NCBI GenBank assembly: GCA_016718345.1
Contig: JADKDN010000006.1
Location: 62,001-126,000, forward strand
Direction of reading: 5' to 3'
Length of the DNA stretch: 64,000 nucleotides
From: Flavobacterium sp.
GTDB lineage: Bacteria > Bacteroidota > Bacteroidia > Flavobacteriales > Flavobacteriaceae
The position numbers and the translations under genes were made by a program. The notes beneath the pieces were generated by a model, which saw nothing but the letters and a program-made list of their open reading frames with translations, searched no databases and was not told the origin of the DNA. Every line of letters starts with the position of its first letter. Within the stretch, counting starts at the first letter, position 1. Shown piece by piece: positions 1 to 8,791 of the stretch.

Positions 1-2
1 GG

Positions 3-104
3 CTAGATAAAATGAATTTAGACATCATAATAGCTCAAGAATTTCCTAATCATAGTTTAGGAAAATCAATAAATGATAGATTAACTCGTGCAACAAAAAA
101 ATAA
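3..104 (+). CDS. 3' end of an unidentified gene (partial)
   Basis: An open frame enters from the left edge and ends in TAA at 102-104. About 33 residues are visible, with a hydrophobic IIIA stretch and a basic tail ending RATKK. The stop lies five bases before the ATG of the SbtA-like permease, so the two are probably co-transcribed. SbtA is often paired with the PII-like protein SbtB, but I do not recognise this tail as SbtB or anything else. Only the downstream part is visible and no function is offered. Confidence 0.5.
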   Translation, partial: LDKMNLDIIIAQEFPNHSLGKSINDRLTRATKK

Positions 105-109
105 AACAC

Positions 110-1075
110 ATGAATTTAGATTTACTTTTTGACAATTTAACCAACCCTGCTCTACTCTTTTTTCTACTCGGAATAATCGCTAATAGGCTCAAAAGTGATT
201 TGGAAATACCAAATAATACTTCAAAATTCATCTCCTTGTATCTATTATTTTCCATTGGATTCAAGGGCGGACAAGAATTAGCGCATAGCCATTTTCATAT
301 GGAAATTATTTGGTCTGTAGTATTTGGAGTCCTTATTGCTTTAATAATACCAACTTATTGTTTTTTCATCTTAAAACGTAAATTTAACATTGAAAACTCA
401 GGAGCAATTGCTGCTGCTTATGGTTCCGTTAGTGCTGTGACATTTGTAACCGCCATAACTTTTTTAGAGATTCAAAAATATACATTTAGTGGTCATATGG
501 TTGCAGTAATGGCTCTCATGGAGGCTCCAGCGATTATTATTGCCGTTATATTGATGCGCTTGTATAAAAAAGAAGACTCCAATGCAACTAAATTAAGTTC
601 CGTTATCAAACATTCATTAACAAATGGAAGTGTGCTATTAATTTTAGGAAGTTTAATAATTGGTTTTATGGCAAGCGATCAACAAGCAATGGGTATAAAA
701 CCATTTACAACAGATATTTTTAAAGGTTTCTTGGCTATTTTTCTATTAGATATGGGAATCGTTAGCGGAAAAAAACTAAACGATTTCTTTAAAAGCGGAT
801 GGTTTACAGCGTTATTTGCAGTAATTATACCTCTTTTAAATGGTTGTATTGTAGCCTTTGTAAGTCAAATGATTACCTCTAGCGTTGGAGATCGATTTAT
901 CTTTGCAGTTCTAGCTGCTAGCGCATCCTATATTGCAGTTCCGGCTGCAATGAAAATAGTGGCTCCAAGGGCAAACCCCGGATTATTTCTTCCGATGGCA
1001 CTAGCAGTTACTTTCCCTTTTAACATTACCTTTGGTATGCCTATTTACCTGGCGGTAATCTTGAGTTGTGGTTAA
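110..1075 (+). CDS. SbtA-like sodium-dependent bicarbonate permease
   Basis: A polytopic inner-membrane protein of 321 residues, the usual length for the SbtA/DUF897 family of sodium-dependent bicarbonate transporters. The start MNLDLLFDNLTNPALLFFLLG is typical, including the N-terminal P-A-L-L-F-F-L-L-G signature of the first membrane segment. Around ten hydrophobic segments follow. The two halves have related motifs (GSVSAVTF near residue 105 and SASYIAVPAAM near 270), as expected of an inverted-repeat fold. It converges on a beta-carbonic anhydrase gene only 7 bp away, and a SulP gene follows, so a role in bringing bicarbonate into the cytoplasm is well supported by context. Bicarbonate as substrate is inferred from the family. 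Confidence 0.88.
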   Translation: MNLDLLFDNLTNPALLFFLLGIIANRLKSDLEIPNNTSKFISLYLLFSIGFKGGQELAHSHFHMEIIWSVVFGVLIALIIPTYCFFILKRKFNIENSGAIAAAYGSVSAVTFVTAITFLEIQKYTFSGHMVAVMALMEAPAIIIAVILMRLYKKEDSNATKLSSVIKHSLTNGSVLLILGSLIIGFMASDQQAMGIKPFTTDIFKGFLAIFLLDMGIVSGKKLNDFFKSGWFTALFAVIIPLLNGCIVAFVSQMITSSVGDRFIFAVLAASASYIAVPAAMKIVAPRANPGLFLPMALAVTFPFNITFGMPIYLAVILSCG

Positions 1076-1082
1076 CTAAAAA

Positions 1083-1727
1083 TTAAATTGAAAACTTTAA
1101 TCGATAGACTTCGTCTAACTCTGAATTGGAGCTCATATTTACTCCCAAATCTGTTACGTATCCAGAATTTAAACCATAAGTCCATCCGTGAAGTGTCAAA
1201 TCTTGTCCATTCCTCCATGCATTTTGGACGATGGACGTTTTGGCTAAATCAAAAACCTGTTCTTGAGCATTAACTTCAACGAACTTATTGAAACGTTCAT
1301 CTTCGTCAGTTATTGAATTTAAATAATCTTCATGAAGTCTGTAGACATCTTTTATATGTCTAATCCAATTGTCAATTAAACCTATTGATTGATTTTCCAT
1401 GGCAGCTTTTACTCCACCACATCCATAATGACCACACACAATAACATGTTTCACTTTTAGTACATTTACAGCATAATCAAGAACACTAAGCATATTCATG
1501 TCGCTATGAATCACCATATTAGCTATATTTCTATGAACAAAAACTTCGCCAGGTTTCGCTCCAATTATTTCATTAGCAGGAACTCTACTATCCGAACAAC
1601 CTATCCAAAGTAATGGTGGTTGCTGACCTTTGGCTAAGTCTTTAAAATATTCTTTATCAATGGCTAATTGAGTTTCAACCCATTTTTTATTATTGTCAAG
1701 TATTTTTTTATAAAAATCTATGTCCAT
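1083..1727 (-). CDS. can: beta-carbonic anhydrase
   Basis: A cytoplasmic beta-class carbonic anhydrase that interconverts CO2 and bicarbonate. All zinc-site residues are visible: Cys44 and Asp46 with Arg48 in GCSDSRVP, and His100 and Cys103 in CGHYGCGG. At 214 residues it is full length and has no signal peptide. It lies head to tail behind the SulP transporter (17 bp apart) and converges with the SbtA-like permease, forming a compact bicarbonate uptake and hydration unit. The likely role is to supply bicarbonate for carboxylation reactions. This copy is intact, unlike a second carbonic anhydrase remnant near 14 kb. Confidence 0.95.
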   Translation of the reverse strand: MDIDFYKKILDNNKKWVETQLAIDKEYFKDLAKGQQPPLLWIGCSDSRVPANEIIGAKPGEVFVHRNIANMVIHSDMNMLSVLDYAVNVLKVKHVIVCGHYGCGGVKAAMENQSIGLIDNWIRHIKDVYRLHEDYLNSITDEDERFNKFVEVNAQEQVFDLAKTSIVQNAWRNGQDLTLHGWTYGLNSGYVTDLGVNMSSNSELDEVYRLKFSI

Positions 1728-1744
1728 ATAGCTCTTTGTTTAAA

Positions 1745-3398
1745 TTAATCGAATTGTATATCTTTTTTCTCAATGACTTCTAATTTTCGCTTCATTACAT
1801 TGTATTTGTGCTCAAATGTAACAGTATTTTTGTAATCATTACTATTCTCTAAATTATAAGCCTCTTTGAAACCTACTAATTTAACATTAATATTCGATTC
1901 TTTCGATTTAATTTTTTCAAATTCATAAATTAAGTCCAAGACATCATGAGCAATATAAACGGTATCACTAGCGTTTATAACAACTTTTGAATTTTCAGGC
2001 AATGCATTTAAAGTAGATTTTATTGCTGATTTATTTAAAAATGAAACCTCTTGAGCCAAATCGATATGTATGATATCGCCTTCTTGATAATCTTCTTTTC
2101 TGAATTTATAAGCACGTTTTGAGTTACCCAATAAAACAAATATAATGTTGACAATCATACCCAAAGCAACCCCTTTTAACAAGTCGGTAAAAACTACTGC
2201 AAAAAAAGTGAGAATGAAAGGTATAAACTGAAAAATCTTGTCTTTTTCCCAAAAATGTTTCATTGTTTTTGGATTTGCTAATTTATATCCTACTAATAAT
2301 AAAACGGATGCTAATGTAGCTAATGGTATCTTATTTAAAATAGTCGGAATGGATAAAACGCTAACCAACAAAAGTAAACCATGTATAATAGCAGACATCT
2401 TTGATTTTGCTCCAGCAGCATTATTTGCTGAAGTTCTTACTACTACAGAGGTCATTGGCAATCCACCTAATAAGGAACTAACAATATTTCCAACACCTTG
2501 AGCTTTGAGTTCAACATTAGTATCAGTATATCTTTTTGAGAATCCATTCTATCTGAAGCTTCGATGCAAAGTAAAGTTTCAATTGATGCTACAATAGCTA
2601 TAGTTAAGGCTACAATCCAAACTTTAGAATTAAAATTGCAGAGAAATCAGGAGTAATAATAATATCTTTCAATTCATCAAATGTTTCAGGAATTGGTAAA
2701 CTCACTAAATGATCAGTGGCTATAACTAGTGAACTTCCCGATTGAATGAAAAATTCATTTAATACTATACTAACAATAACCGCAACTAAAGCTGGGGGAA
2801 CCAACTTTATTTTCTTTAAAAAATCAATTTTACTCCAAACTATTAGAATTGCTAATGATATTAATGTGATAAGAATAGAACCTAATTGAACATGGTTTAA
2901 AACATGAAATAATTCTGAAAAAGTGTTTTGTCCATCAAGTTGAAAAAAAGATTCATCTCCTTCAAAATCAGGATCGTAACCAAATGCATGAGGAATTTGT
3001 TTCAAAATAATAATAACTCCAATTCCTGCTAACATCCCTTCAATGACGTTATTTGGAAAATAATTAGAAATCGTTCCTGCTTTTATAAATCCCAAAGCAA
3101 GCTGAATAAATCCAGCAATTAAAACTGCTAAAAGAAAAGTATCAAAAGATCCTAAATCTGTTATTGCAGTTAGAACAATAGCTGTCAAACCCGCTGCTGG
3201 ACCTGAAACACTCAAATGCGACTGGCTTAGATAACCTACCACTATCCCGCCTACAACTCCTGAAATAATTCCTGAAAATAATGGTGCCCCGCTTGCTAGT
3301 GCAATACCGAGACAGAGTGGCAATGCCACAAGAAAAACCACTAAACCTGATGAAAAATCAGATTTAAGGTTTGCAAAAAGATTATTTTTTTTTGTCAT
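1745..3398 (-). pseudogene. SulP family anion (bicarbonate) transporter, frameshifted
   Basis: Two ORFs together make one SulP transporter of about 550 residues. The upstream part (from 3398) carries the N-terminal FSSGLVVFLVALPLCLGIALASGAP signature in two overlapping pieces and some eight membrane segments. The downstream part carries the last membrane segments and a C-terminal STAS domain (HIDLAQEVSFLNK onward). Two frame breaks separate them. One lies near 2630, where an A seems missing before [21 protein letters not shown]. The other lies near 2538, where an A seems missing in a run before [13 protein letters not shown]. Reading through both restores a continuous family sequence. Linkage to carbonic anhydrase and SbtA suggests bicarbonate rather than sulfate. 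The breaks may be sequence errors. Confidence 0.85.
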
Positions 3399-3463
3399 TT
3401 ACCTATAAATTAATTGAATACGAAACTATTTCTCACATGCTGTGAAAAATCTTGAATTTGGTA

Positions 3464-3751
3464 TTAAATTAATTCTGGTGGTGGAGAAAATATTTCGTCA
3501 GCAACATTATCATGACGAGACAAGTTTTCAGAGATAATTAATGCCCGTGGATCTATCTTTGAATCTAAAAGATGATACTCTGAACTTTCTTTTATATCAG
3601 CCTTTATTTCCTTGTAATTCTTATGAACCTCTTCTTCAGAAAAACTATAGAACAAGGAAATATCTGTATTTTTTTCTATTAACGTAACAATAGTTGGTGT
3701 TGATAGAAAAGTAATAAAGACAATTAGTATCGCTGTTGCTATTAATTTCAT
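3464..3751 (-). CDS. small hypothetical membrane protein
   Basis: About 95 residues from the chosen ATG, with one hydrophobic N-terminal segment (MKLIATAILIVFITFLSTPTI in part) followed by an acidic soluble region rich in Glu and Lys. An in-frame ATG at 3808 would add 19 residues before the membrane segment. I prefer 3751 because a TACATTTG -7 box sits at 3762-3755 just upstream, leaving almost no leader. It reads in the same direction as the SulP and carbonic anhydrase genes and lies immediately upstream of them. No named family recognised; a role beside the transporter is only suggested by position. Confidence 0.6.
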   Translation of the reverse strand: MKLIATAILIVFITFLSTPTIVTLIEKNTDISLFYSFSEEEVHKNYKEIKADIKESSEYHLLDSKIDPRALIISENLSRHDNVADEIFSPPPELI

Positions 3752-3870
3752 ATTGCAAATGTAGCTTTTCATCAATTCAATAAAAGACTGTTGTGTATTT
3801 TTTAACATTAATTTTTACTACTCAGGAATTAAAAACTTATTATTCTCGCTATAAGTTAAAGTGATAATTT

Positions 3871-3878
3871 TATATTTG
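3871..3878 (+). promoter_or_regulatory. -7 box of the oxyR promoter
   Basis: TATATTTG fits the Bacteroidota -7 consensus TAnnTTTG and lies 16 bases before the oxyR ATG. I found no convincing TTG at the -33 spacing, so the upstream half may be weak or replaced by an activator. Confidence 0.5.
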
Positions 3879-3894
3879 CATATAAATATAAAAT

Positions 3895-4836
3895 ATGACA
3901 ATTACACAATTAAAATATGTTTTGGCAGTTGCTGAACACAAAAACTTTACACTCGCAGCCGAAAAATGTTTTGTTACTCAACCTACCTTGAGTATGCAAA
4001 TTCAAAAAATTGAAGAAGAACTCAACATCCAAATTTTTGATAGAACTAAAAAACCAATTCAACTTACTGATATAGGTCTTAAAATTGTTACACAAGCCAA
4101 AAACATTGTTAATGAAGCAGATAGGATTCAGGATATTGTTGAACAACAAAAAGGATTCATTGGTGGTGAATTTAGATTAGGAATAATTCCTACTATAATG
4201 CCTACATTACTGCCAATGTTTTTAAATAATTTTATAAAAAAATATCCAAAAGTAAAGCTCATTATAGAAGAATTAAATACAGATGAAATTATAGTAAAAC
4301 TTAACAATGGACATCTTGACGCAGCAATTGCAGCAACACCATTGATGGAAGAAAAAATAAAAGAAATTGTTTTGTATTTTGAACCTTTTGTAGCCTACAT
4401 ACCAGAAAGTCATCATCATTTTCAGAAAAAGGAGATAGAAGTCTCAGATTTAAATTTACATGATATCTTGTTGTTGCAAGATGGACATTGTTTTCGTGAT
4501 GGAATATTGAATTTATGTAAAAATAATTCCAAAAGCGACTTCAATCGTTTTCAAATAGAAAGTGGAAGTTTTGAAACTTTAATTAAATTAGCGGATGAAG
4601 GTCTCGGAACAACTCTATTACCATACTTACATACTTTGGACTTAAAAGATAATGACAAATCAAAATTAAGACATTTTAAAGAGCCTAAACCTGCTAGAGA
4701 AGTTAGCCTTATATATCCTAAGAGCGAACTCAAAATACAGATAATCGATGCCCTTCGTTCCACAATTATGGGAGTTATAAAAGGAGCCATTGTTTTTCAA
4801 AATGTTGAAATTATTAGTCCTAAACCTCTAAAATAA
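3895..4836 (+). CDS. oxyR: OxyR-type LysR family redox regulator
   Basis: A LysR-type transcription factor of 313 residues. The N-terminal winged helix-turn-helix spans about residues 1-60 (TITQLKYVLAVAEHKNFTLA, then the recognition helix around FVTQPTLSMQIQKIE). The C-terminal part is the periplasmic-binding-protein-like effector domain. The motif LLLQDGHCFRDGILNLC has the two cysteines of the OxyR peroxide switch at residues 199 and 208, the same positions as in E. coli OxyR. It should therefore sense hydrogen peroxide by disulfide formation and activate antioxidant genes. No catalase or peroxiredoxin gene is adjacent. It is divergent from the bicarbonate module and ends in a bidirectional hairpin. 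Confidence 0.92.
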   Translation: MTITQLKYVLAVAEHKNFTLAAEKCFVTQPTLSMQIQKIEEELNIQIFDRTKKPIQLTDIGLKIVTQAKNIVNEADRIQDIVEQQKGFIGGEFRLGIIPTIMPTLLPMFLNNFIKKYPKVKLIIEELNTDEIIVKLNNGHLDAAIAATPLMEEKIKEIVLYFEPFVAYIPESHHHFQKKEIEVSDLNLHDILLLQDGHCFRDGILNLCKNNSKSDFNRFQIESGSFETLIKLADEGLGTTLLPYLHTLDLKDNDKSKLRHFKEPKPAREVSLIYPKSELKIQIIDALRSTIMGVIKGAIVFQNVEIISPKPLK

Positions 4837-4860
4837 AAAAAGGAGCGTGGCTCCTTTTTT
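4835..4860. terminator. bidirectional hairpin terminator
   Basis: An AAAAAAGGAGC arm, a three-base loop and a GCTCCTTTTTT arm. The A and T runs on both sides let it serve both oxyR (+) and the small convergent gene ending at 4868 (-). Confidence 0.85.
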
Positions 4861-4867
4861 ACTACTG

Positions 4868-5065
4868 TTAACTTACAATAGCGATATATTGTCGCAACTC
4901 AGGATGTTCCGTTGAGGTAAAGTTTTGCAACCATTTTTTCAATTGTTCAATTTCGTAAGGCAATAAATTTTTTAATGCTTTTCTCAATTCTTTACAAAAA
5001 AGAACTGGATCAAAACTCACTCTCTCGAGCACAGATTTGGTGTAATCGTAGATCATTCTAGGCAT
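4868..5065 (-). CDS. small hypothetical protein, paralogue A
   Basis: A 65-residue soluble protein with no signal peptide. It shares a clear pattern with the 66-residue product encoded just upstream (5297-5494): YTK.(V/I)LE.VSFD..LFCKEL.KALK.LLPYEIEQL..WL. The pair is a tandem duplication of a small predicted all-helical protein containing one conserved Cys. I do not recognise a named family. The start MPRMIYDYTKS has an alternative internal Met at position 4, which matches the MLAYTK start region of the paralogue. Confidence 0.75.
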   Translation of the reverse strand: MPRMIYDYTKSVLERVSFDPVLFCKELRKALKNLLPYEIEQLKKWLQNFTSTEHPELRQYIAIVS

Positions 5066-5273
5066 AACAATAAGATTTAGGGGTTATCTTAAATAAGAAC
5101 GTGAGGTAAAAGTAAAATAAAAAATCATTAACTCCAACAAAAAAGTTGAAAAAAAAATCGATAAAAGGCACAAAAACACGTTTATTGACGTTAAATAGAC
5201 TATTTATTAAAGAAATAACTTACATAAAAATAAAAAAGGAATATTGATTTTTAAGGATTTGTTTCAAAAAAAT

Positions 5274-5294
5274 AAAAAGAGCTTTAAGCTCTTT
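5274..5294 (-). terminator. hairpin terminator after paralogue B
   Basis: AAAAGAGCT, a three-base loop and AGCTCTTTT lie immediately downstream of the stop of the gene at 5297 on the minus strand, with an A-rich stretch that reads as a T-tract on that strand. Confidence 0.7.
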
Positions 5295-5296
5295 TA

Positions 5297-5494
5297 TTAA
5301 TTGTTTATGTAAACAAGACATTTTCTCAACTCTGGCTTTTTTACAGTATACTCCAAAAGCCATTCTGTAAGTTGCTCAATTTCATATGGTAAAAGTAATT
5401 TTAAAGCTTTCTCTAGTTCTTTACAAAACAATTGAGAGTCAAAACTTACTGTTTCAAGTATATTTTTGGTGTAGGCCAACATGGTGTTTTTCAT
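5297..5494 (-). CDS. small hypothetical protein, paralogue B
   Basis: A 65-residue protein starting MKNTMLAYTKNILETVSFD. The open frame continues another 15 codons upstream to 5539, but the paralogue at 4868-5065 aligns only from this Met, so I choose 5494. The core (LFCKELEKALKLLLPYEIEQL) is shared with that paralogue, including the Cys, while the tail differs and adds a second Cys (LRKCLVYINN). The product is predicted helical and cytoplasmic. Function unknown. Confidence 0.75.
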   Translation of the reverse strand: MKNTMLAYTKNILETVSFDSQLFCKELEKALKLLLPYEIEQLTEWLLEYTVKKPELRKCLVYINN

Positions 5495-5622
5495 AACTTT
5501 TTTAATTCTGAAAGGTTGAAAAGAAAAATTAAATACCAATTATATTTTCAAATGTAAATAAAATACCAGTGGTTTTTACAAACAAAATGTTAATTGGGAA
5601 ATTATTTAAGTGATAAAAAAAG

Positions 5623-6285
5623 CTATACTTTTAGTGCTCGAAACATTTCTCTTTTGCCTGGAGGACCTTCTAGTTTTTCTACTAAAAAGCCAACTTCTTG
5701 CATACTTCTTTTCACTACACCACGAGCCGCATAGGTAACAAGAACTCCATTGTTTTTGAGAGCTTTATACATGCTTCTAAAAATTGTTGTACTCCAAAGT
5801 TCAGGTTGCACTCTATAACCAAAAGCGTCAAAATAAATCAAGTCATAGCATTCAATATCTTCTATGGATTCGAAAAATTGTTTTCTTTTTGTTAAAGTAA
5901 AAGTAGTAGATATTCGATACTTTTCCTCCCAATTACAAGAGTGCATAGTCTCAAAAACAATTTTTTCATTTTGAGCATTCAACTCTTGAATGTAGTTCAT
6001 AGATTGTATTTCATCACTCGAAACGGGATAGGCTTCAATACCAACATAATCAATCGTTTGATTCATTTTTTTGGATTCCAAATAAGTAATAAAACAGTTT
6101 AAACCAGTTCCAAATCCGATTTCTAATATAGAAACATGCTTATTTTGAAATAATGAAAGTCCATTTTTTATAAAAACATGCTGAGCCTCTTGAATAGCTC
6201 CATGCTTAGAATGATAACATTCATCCCATTCTTGTAATTGAATTGTGGTCGAACCATCAAGCGTTTGTATAATTTTTCTTTTCAT
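5623..6285 (-). CDS. mnmD: MnmD-like tRNA U34 methyltransferase
   Basis: A Rossmann-fold SAM-dependent methyltransferase of the DUF752/MnmC N-terminal family. It is expected to convert aminomethyl-(2-thio)uridine at tRNA position 34 to methylaminomethyl. The visible SAM-binding motif is ILEIGFGTGLNCF near residue 55, with YVGIEAYP as motif II. The DLIYFDAFGYRVQPELW stretch near residue 145 carries the family DAF signature. The FAD-dependent oxidase domain found in fused E. coli MnmC is absent, as is usual for stand-alone MnmD proteins. The start MKRKIIQTLDGS is preferred over an ATG at 6333 because homologues begin with this strand. It is divergent from ilvE. Confidence 0.85.
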   Translation of the reverse strand: MKRKIIQTLDGSTTIQLQEWDECYHSKHGAIQEAQHVFIKNGLSLFQNKHVSILEIGFGTGLNCFITYLESKKMNQTIDYVGIEAYPVSSDEIQSMNYIQELNAQNEKIVFETMHSCNWEEKYRISTTFTLTKRKQFFESIEDIECYDLIYFDAFGYRVQPELWSTTIFRSMYKALKNNGVLVTYAARGVVKRSMQEVGFLVEKLEGPPGKREMFRALKV

Positions 6286-6484
6286 TTCAAATAAAACTGT
6301 TATATTGAAATTATAATTCATAAATTTTATCAAAAGTAATAATGTATAATTCTAATAAAACTATGTTTCATTAAATATTTCATATAAATTTAAACTAATC
6401 GTTTCGCTTTTTTAAAATATAAACAAATCATTAATAAACGCTATAAATAATAGGATTTTAGCAAGGATTTTGCTAATTTTTATT

Positions 6485-6492
6485 TAATTTTG
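6485..6492 (+). promoter_or_regulatory. -7 box upstream of ilvE
   Basis: TAATTTTG matches TAnnTTTG and lies 63 bases before the ilvE ATG. The TTTTG at 6468-6472 is closer than the usual -33 spacing, so this is only a candidate. Confidence 0.4.
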
Positions 6493-6555
6493 TACTAATC
6501 AATTCATTGTTTTACTACAATTAATTCTATTTAAGCAACAAAAAATATCATATCT

Positions 6556-7623
6556 ATGAGTTCTACTCAAACTACAAAAATCGAAATAACAAGAGCTACC
6601 TCTTCAAAAATAAATGAAGTAGATTTTGAAAACTTAAGTTTCGGAGCTGTATTTACAGATCATTCCTTTGAATGCGATTTTAAAAATGGCGAATGGCAGA
6701 AACCTGTAATTAAACCTTATGCACCATTTTTATTAGATCCTTCCGCTAAAGTATTTCATTATGGTCAAGCTATTTTTGAAGGAATGAAAGCCTACAAAGA
6801 TGATGCAAACGACATTTGGCTTTTTAGACCTGATGAAAATTTTAAACGATTCAATAATTCTGCAATACGAATGGCAATGCCAGAAGTGCCGGAAGACATT
6901 TTTATGGAAGGATTGAATCAATTGCTAAAATTAGATGAAGCTTGGATTAAAAAAGGTAAAGGAAATACCATGTACATTAGACCATTTATGATTGCTACTG
7001 GTGCTGGTGTTGTTGCTAATCCATCCGATGAGTATAAATTTATGATTATTTTATCACCTGCAAAAGCATATTACTCAGGTGAAGTTAAAGTTATTATTGC
7101 TGAACATTATAGTCGGGCTGCAAATGGTGGAATTGGTGCTGCAAAAGCAGCTGGTAACTATGCTGCACAATTTTATCCAACAAACTTAGCGAACAAAGCA
7201 GGCTTTCAGCAAGTGATTTGGACTGATGATGCAACACATACAAAACTTGAAGAGGCTGGAACCATGAATGTCTTTTTTAGAATTAATGATACGTTGCTTA
7301 CTGCTCCTGTTAGCGAGAGAATTCTTGATGGAGTTACAAGAAAAACACTTATAGATTTGGCAAAAAGTCAAGGTATTCCCGTTGAAGTTCGTCCTGTTCT
7401 AGTTTCAGAACTAGTTGAAGCGTCTAAAAATGGAACTTTAAAAGAAATTTTTGGAGCGGGTACAGCAGCTGTTGTCAACCCTATTGTTGGCTTTTCATAC
7501 AAAGATGAATATTACGAATTACCAAAAGCAGAAAATACGTATGCTATAAAACTTAAAAATCAATTGACTGATATTCAACATAAATTATCAGAAGATACTT
7601 TCGGTTGGACCGTTAAGATTTAG
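6556..7623 (+). CDS. ilvE: branched-chain amino acid aminotransferase (type II)
   Basis: A 355-residue PLP enzyme that transfers amino groups between glutamate and the keto acids of leucine, isoleucine and valine. It belongs to fold type IV, type II BCAT. The visible landmarks are FHYGQAIFEGMKAY near residue 67, RPFMIATGAG near 142, the PLP-binding lysine Lys197 in GGIGAAKAAGNY, and the phosphate-loop region EEAGTMNVFF near 235. The length is normal and no disruption is seen. It is a single gene followed by a strong hairpin, with no other ilv or leu genes in the window. Confidence 0.95.
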   Translation: MSSTQTTKIEITRATSSKINEVDFENLSFGAVFTDHSFECDFKNGEWQKPVIKPYAPFLLDPSAKVFHYGQAIFEGMKAYKDDANDIWLFRPDENFKRFNNSAIRMAMPEVPEDIFMEGLNQLLKLDEAWIKKGKGNTMYIRPFMIATGAGVVANPSDEYKFMIILSPAKAYYSGEVKVIIAEHYSRAANGGIGAAKAAGNYAAQFYPTNLANKAGFQQVIWTDDATHTKLEEAGTMNVFFRINDTLLTAPVSERILDGVTRKTLIDLAKSQGIPVEVRPVLVSELVEASKNGTLKEIFGAGTAAVVNPIVGFSYKDEYYELPKAENTYAIKLKNQLTDIQHKLSEDTFGWTVKI

Positions 7624-7639
7624 TATATTTTAAAGCCTT

Positions 7640-7680
7640 AAACAAATAAGCGATTCTATAATGGAATCGTTTATTTGTTT
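7640..7680 (+). terminator. long hairpin terminator after ilvE
   Basis: AAACAAATAAGCGATTC, a seven-base loop and GAATCGTTTATTTGTTT form a 17-bp stem with one G-T wobble. It sits between convergent genes and can serve both. Confidence 0.8.
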
Positions 7681-7702
7681 AATACAACATTTTAAAAAAA
7701 TA

Positions 7703-8098
7703 TCATTTAAGTATTTTAGAAAAATCGGGTTTAAAATAATTGGGGCCTTTCATCACTTTACCATCCTCTCTGTAAATTGGCTTCCCATCTTCACCCAACT
7801 TACTCATGTTGCTTCGCTGAATTTCGTCAAAAACCTCTTCTATTTTATGTTGCAAACCATGTTCAATAATAGTTCCACACAAAATATACATCATATCACC
7901 AAGTGCATCGGCAATTTCAATAATATCATTATTTTGAACCGCTTCTAAATATTCTTCGTTTTCTTCCTTCATCAAATTGTAACGAAGTAGATTCTTCGAG
8001 GTTCCCAAATCTGCCCTAGGAGTTTCACTATGTCCTATAGTAAAAGCTGTATGAAATTCTTTAACAGCATTGAGTTGTTTTTGCATAACGTAGTTCAT
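7703..8098 (-). CDS. MazG-like nucleoside triphosphate pyrophosphohydrolase
   Basis: A 131-residue all-alpha NTP-PPase of the MazG/phosphoribosyl-ATP pyrophosphatase-like superfamily. The metal-binding pattern is visible as EEXXE in MKEENEEYLEA (around residues 44-54), followed by EIADALGDMMYILCG, where Glu and Asp complete the magnesium site. Such proteins hydrolyse noncanonical or excess nucleoside triphosphates to monophosphate and pyrophosphate. The substrate cannot be told from sequence. The length fits a single-domain member. It converges with ilvE across the shared hairpin. Confidence 0.8.
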   Translation of the reverse strand: MNYVMQKQLNAVKEFHTAFTIGHSETPRADLGTSKNLLRYNLMKEENEEYLEAVQNNDIIEIADALGDMMYILCGTIIEHGLQHKIEEVFDEIQRSNMSKLGEDGKPIYREDGKVMKGPNYFKPDFSKILK

Positions 8099-8168
8099 TA
8101 ATTGATTTCCTGCAAAATAATAACTTTTGTTTATAATTGTCTATTTTTGTAGAAAATAAATTAAAATT

Positions 8169-8358
8169 ATGTTTAGTACTGGACAGCTGATTTTTGCGGT
8201 TTTATTCTTAATTTCTTTTGTGATAGTCATGATTTTCTCCTACAGAAAAGATGTAACCACCCATCAAAAATTTTACAAAGGAAGTTATAAAGGTTTTAAT
8301 CGCTTTTTTACTTTTTATATTTCTACTTTTTATAATTAAAATAACTATGAAACGATAA
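8169..8358 (+). CDS. small single-pass membrane protein, probably frameshifted
   Basis: The frame from ATG 8169 gives MFSTGQLIFAVLFLISFVIVM then FSYRKD, a single membrane helix and a basic cytoplasmic stretch. The open frame ends at 8339, but its last 16 residues are an odd aromatic tail. Removing one G near 8291 gives KVLIAFLLFIFLLFIIK and a stop at 8356-8358, that is a second membrane helix. A two-helix protein of about 62 residues is the more natural reading. Function unknown. It is divergent from the MazG-like gene. Confidence 0.6.
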
Positions 8359-8448
8359 CCAATAGGTCAATTAAATATCACCATAATTAGTGATATTTTT
8401 ATTAAATAATTTATTTTAAATTGCAAAGATTTATTTTGCACAAGGATT

Positions 8449-8730
8449 ATGAGATATTTTGAAAAATCTGATTTAAAATATTCTTATACATGGGATGAAA
8501 GTAAAAACGTTGATTATACAAAAAAAATCCGTTTTTATGATACTTATTCATTAGATACTGATAACGGATATGCTGTTCTTCAATTTATCAATAGTTATAT
8601 GAATTTAAAAAACTATTCAATGATAAGTACTTTTCACAAAATTGAAAAAGCTATCAAAGAAGATCTTCCAAATGGAAAGAATGGTCATAACAAAGTAAAG
8701 CGTTGGCTTAACGAAAACTATTTTTTTTAA
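8449..8730 (+). CDS. conserved-looking hypothetical protein
   Basis: A soluble 93-residue protein without signal peptide, rich in Tyr, Lys and Asn. The C-terminal part (KIEKAIKEDLPNGKNGHNKV, then RWLNENYFF) resembles a small helical DNA- or protein-binding tail, but I do not recognise a family. It has its own hairpin terminator right after the stop. No functional assignment is possible from the neighbours. Confidence 0.65.
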   Translation: MRYFEKSDLKYSYTWDESKNVDYTKKIRFYDTYSLDTDNGYAVLQFINSYMNLKNYSMISTFHKIEKAIKEDLPNGKNGHNKVKRWLNENYFF

Positions 8731-8734
8731 AACA

Positions 8735-8771
8735 TAAAAAAAACGTCCTGAAATTCAGAACGTTTTTTTTT
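8735..8771. terminator. hairpin terminator shared by convergent genes
   Basis: AAAAAAACGTCCTGA, a short loop and TCAGAACGTTTTTTTT. It lies between the hypothetical gene (+) and the M49 peptidase gene (-) and has A/T runs on both sides. Confidence 0.8.
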
Positions 8772-8791
8772 ATAAATCATATTGTCTATTT

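Noticed and set aside
3..104. SbtB (PII-like) partner of the SbtA permease
   Set aside because: Position fits, but the visible 33 residues show no PII-like signature that I recognise.
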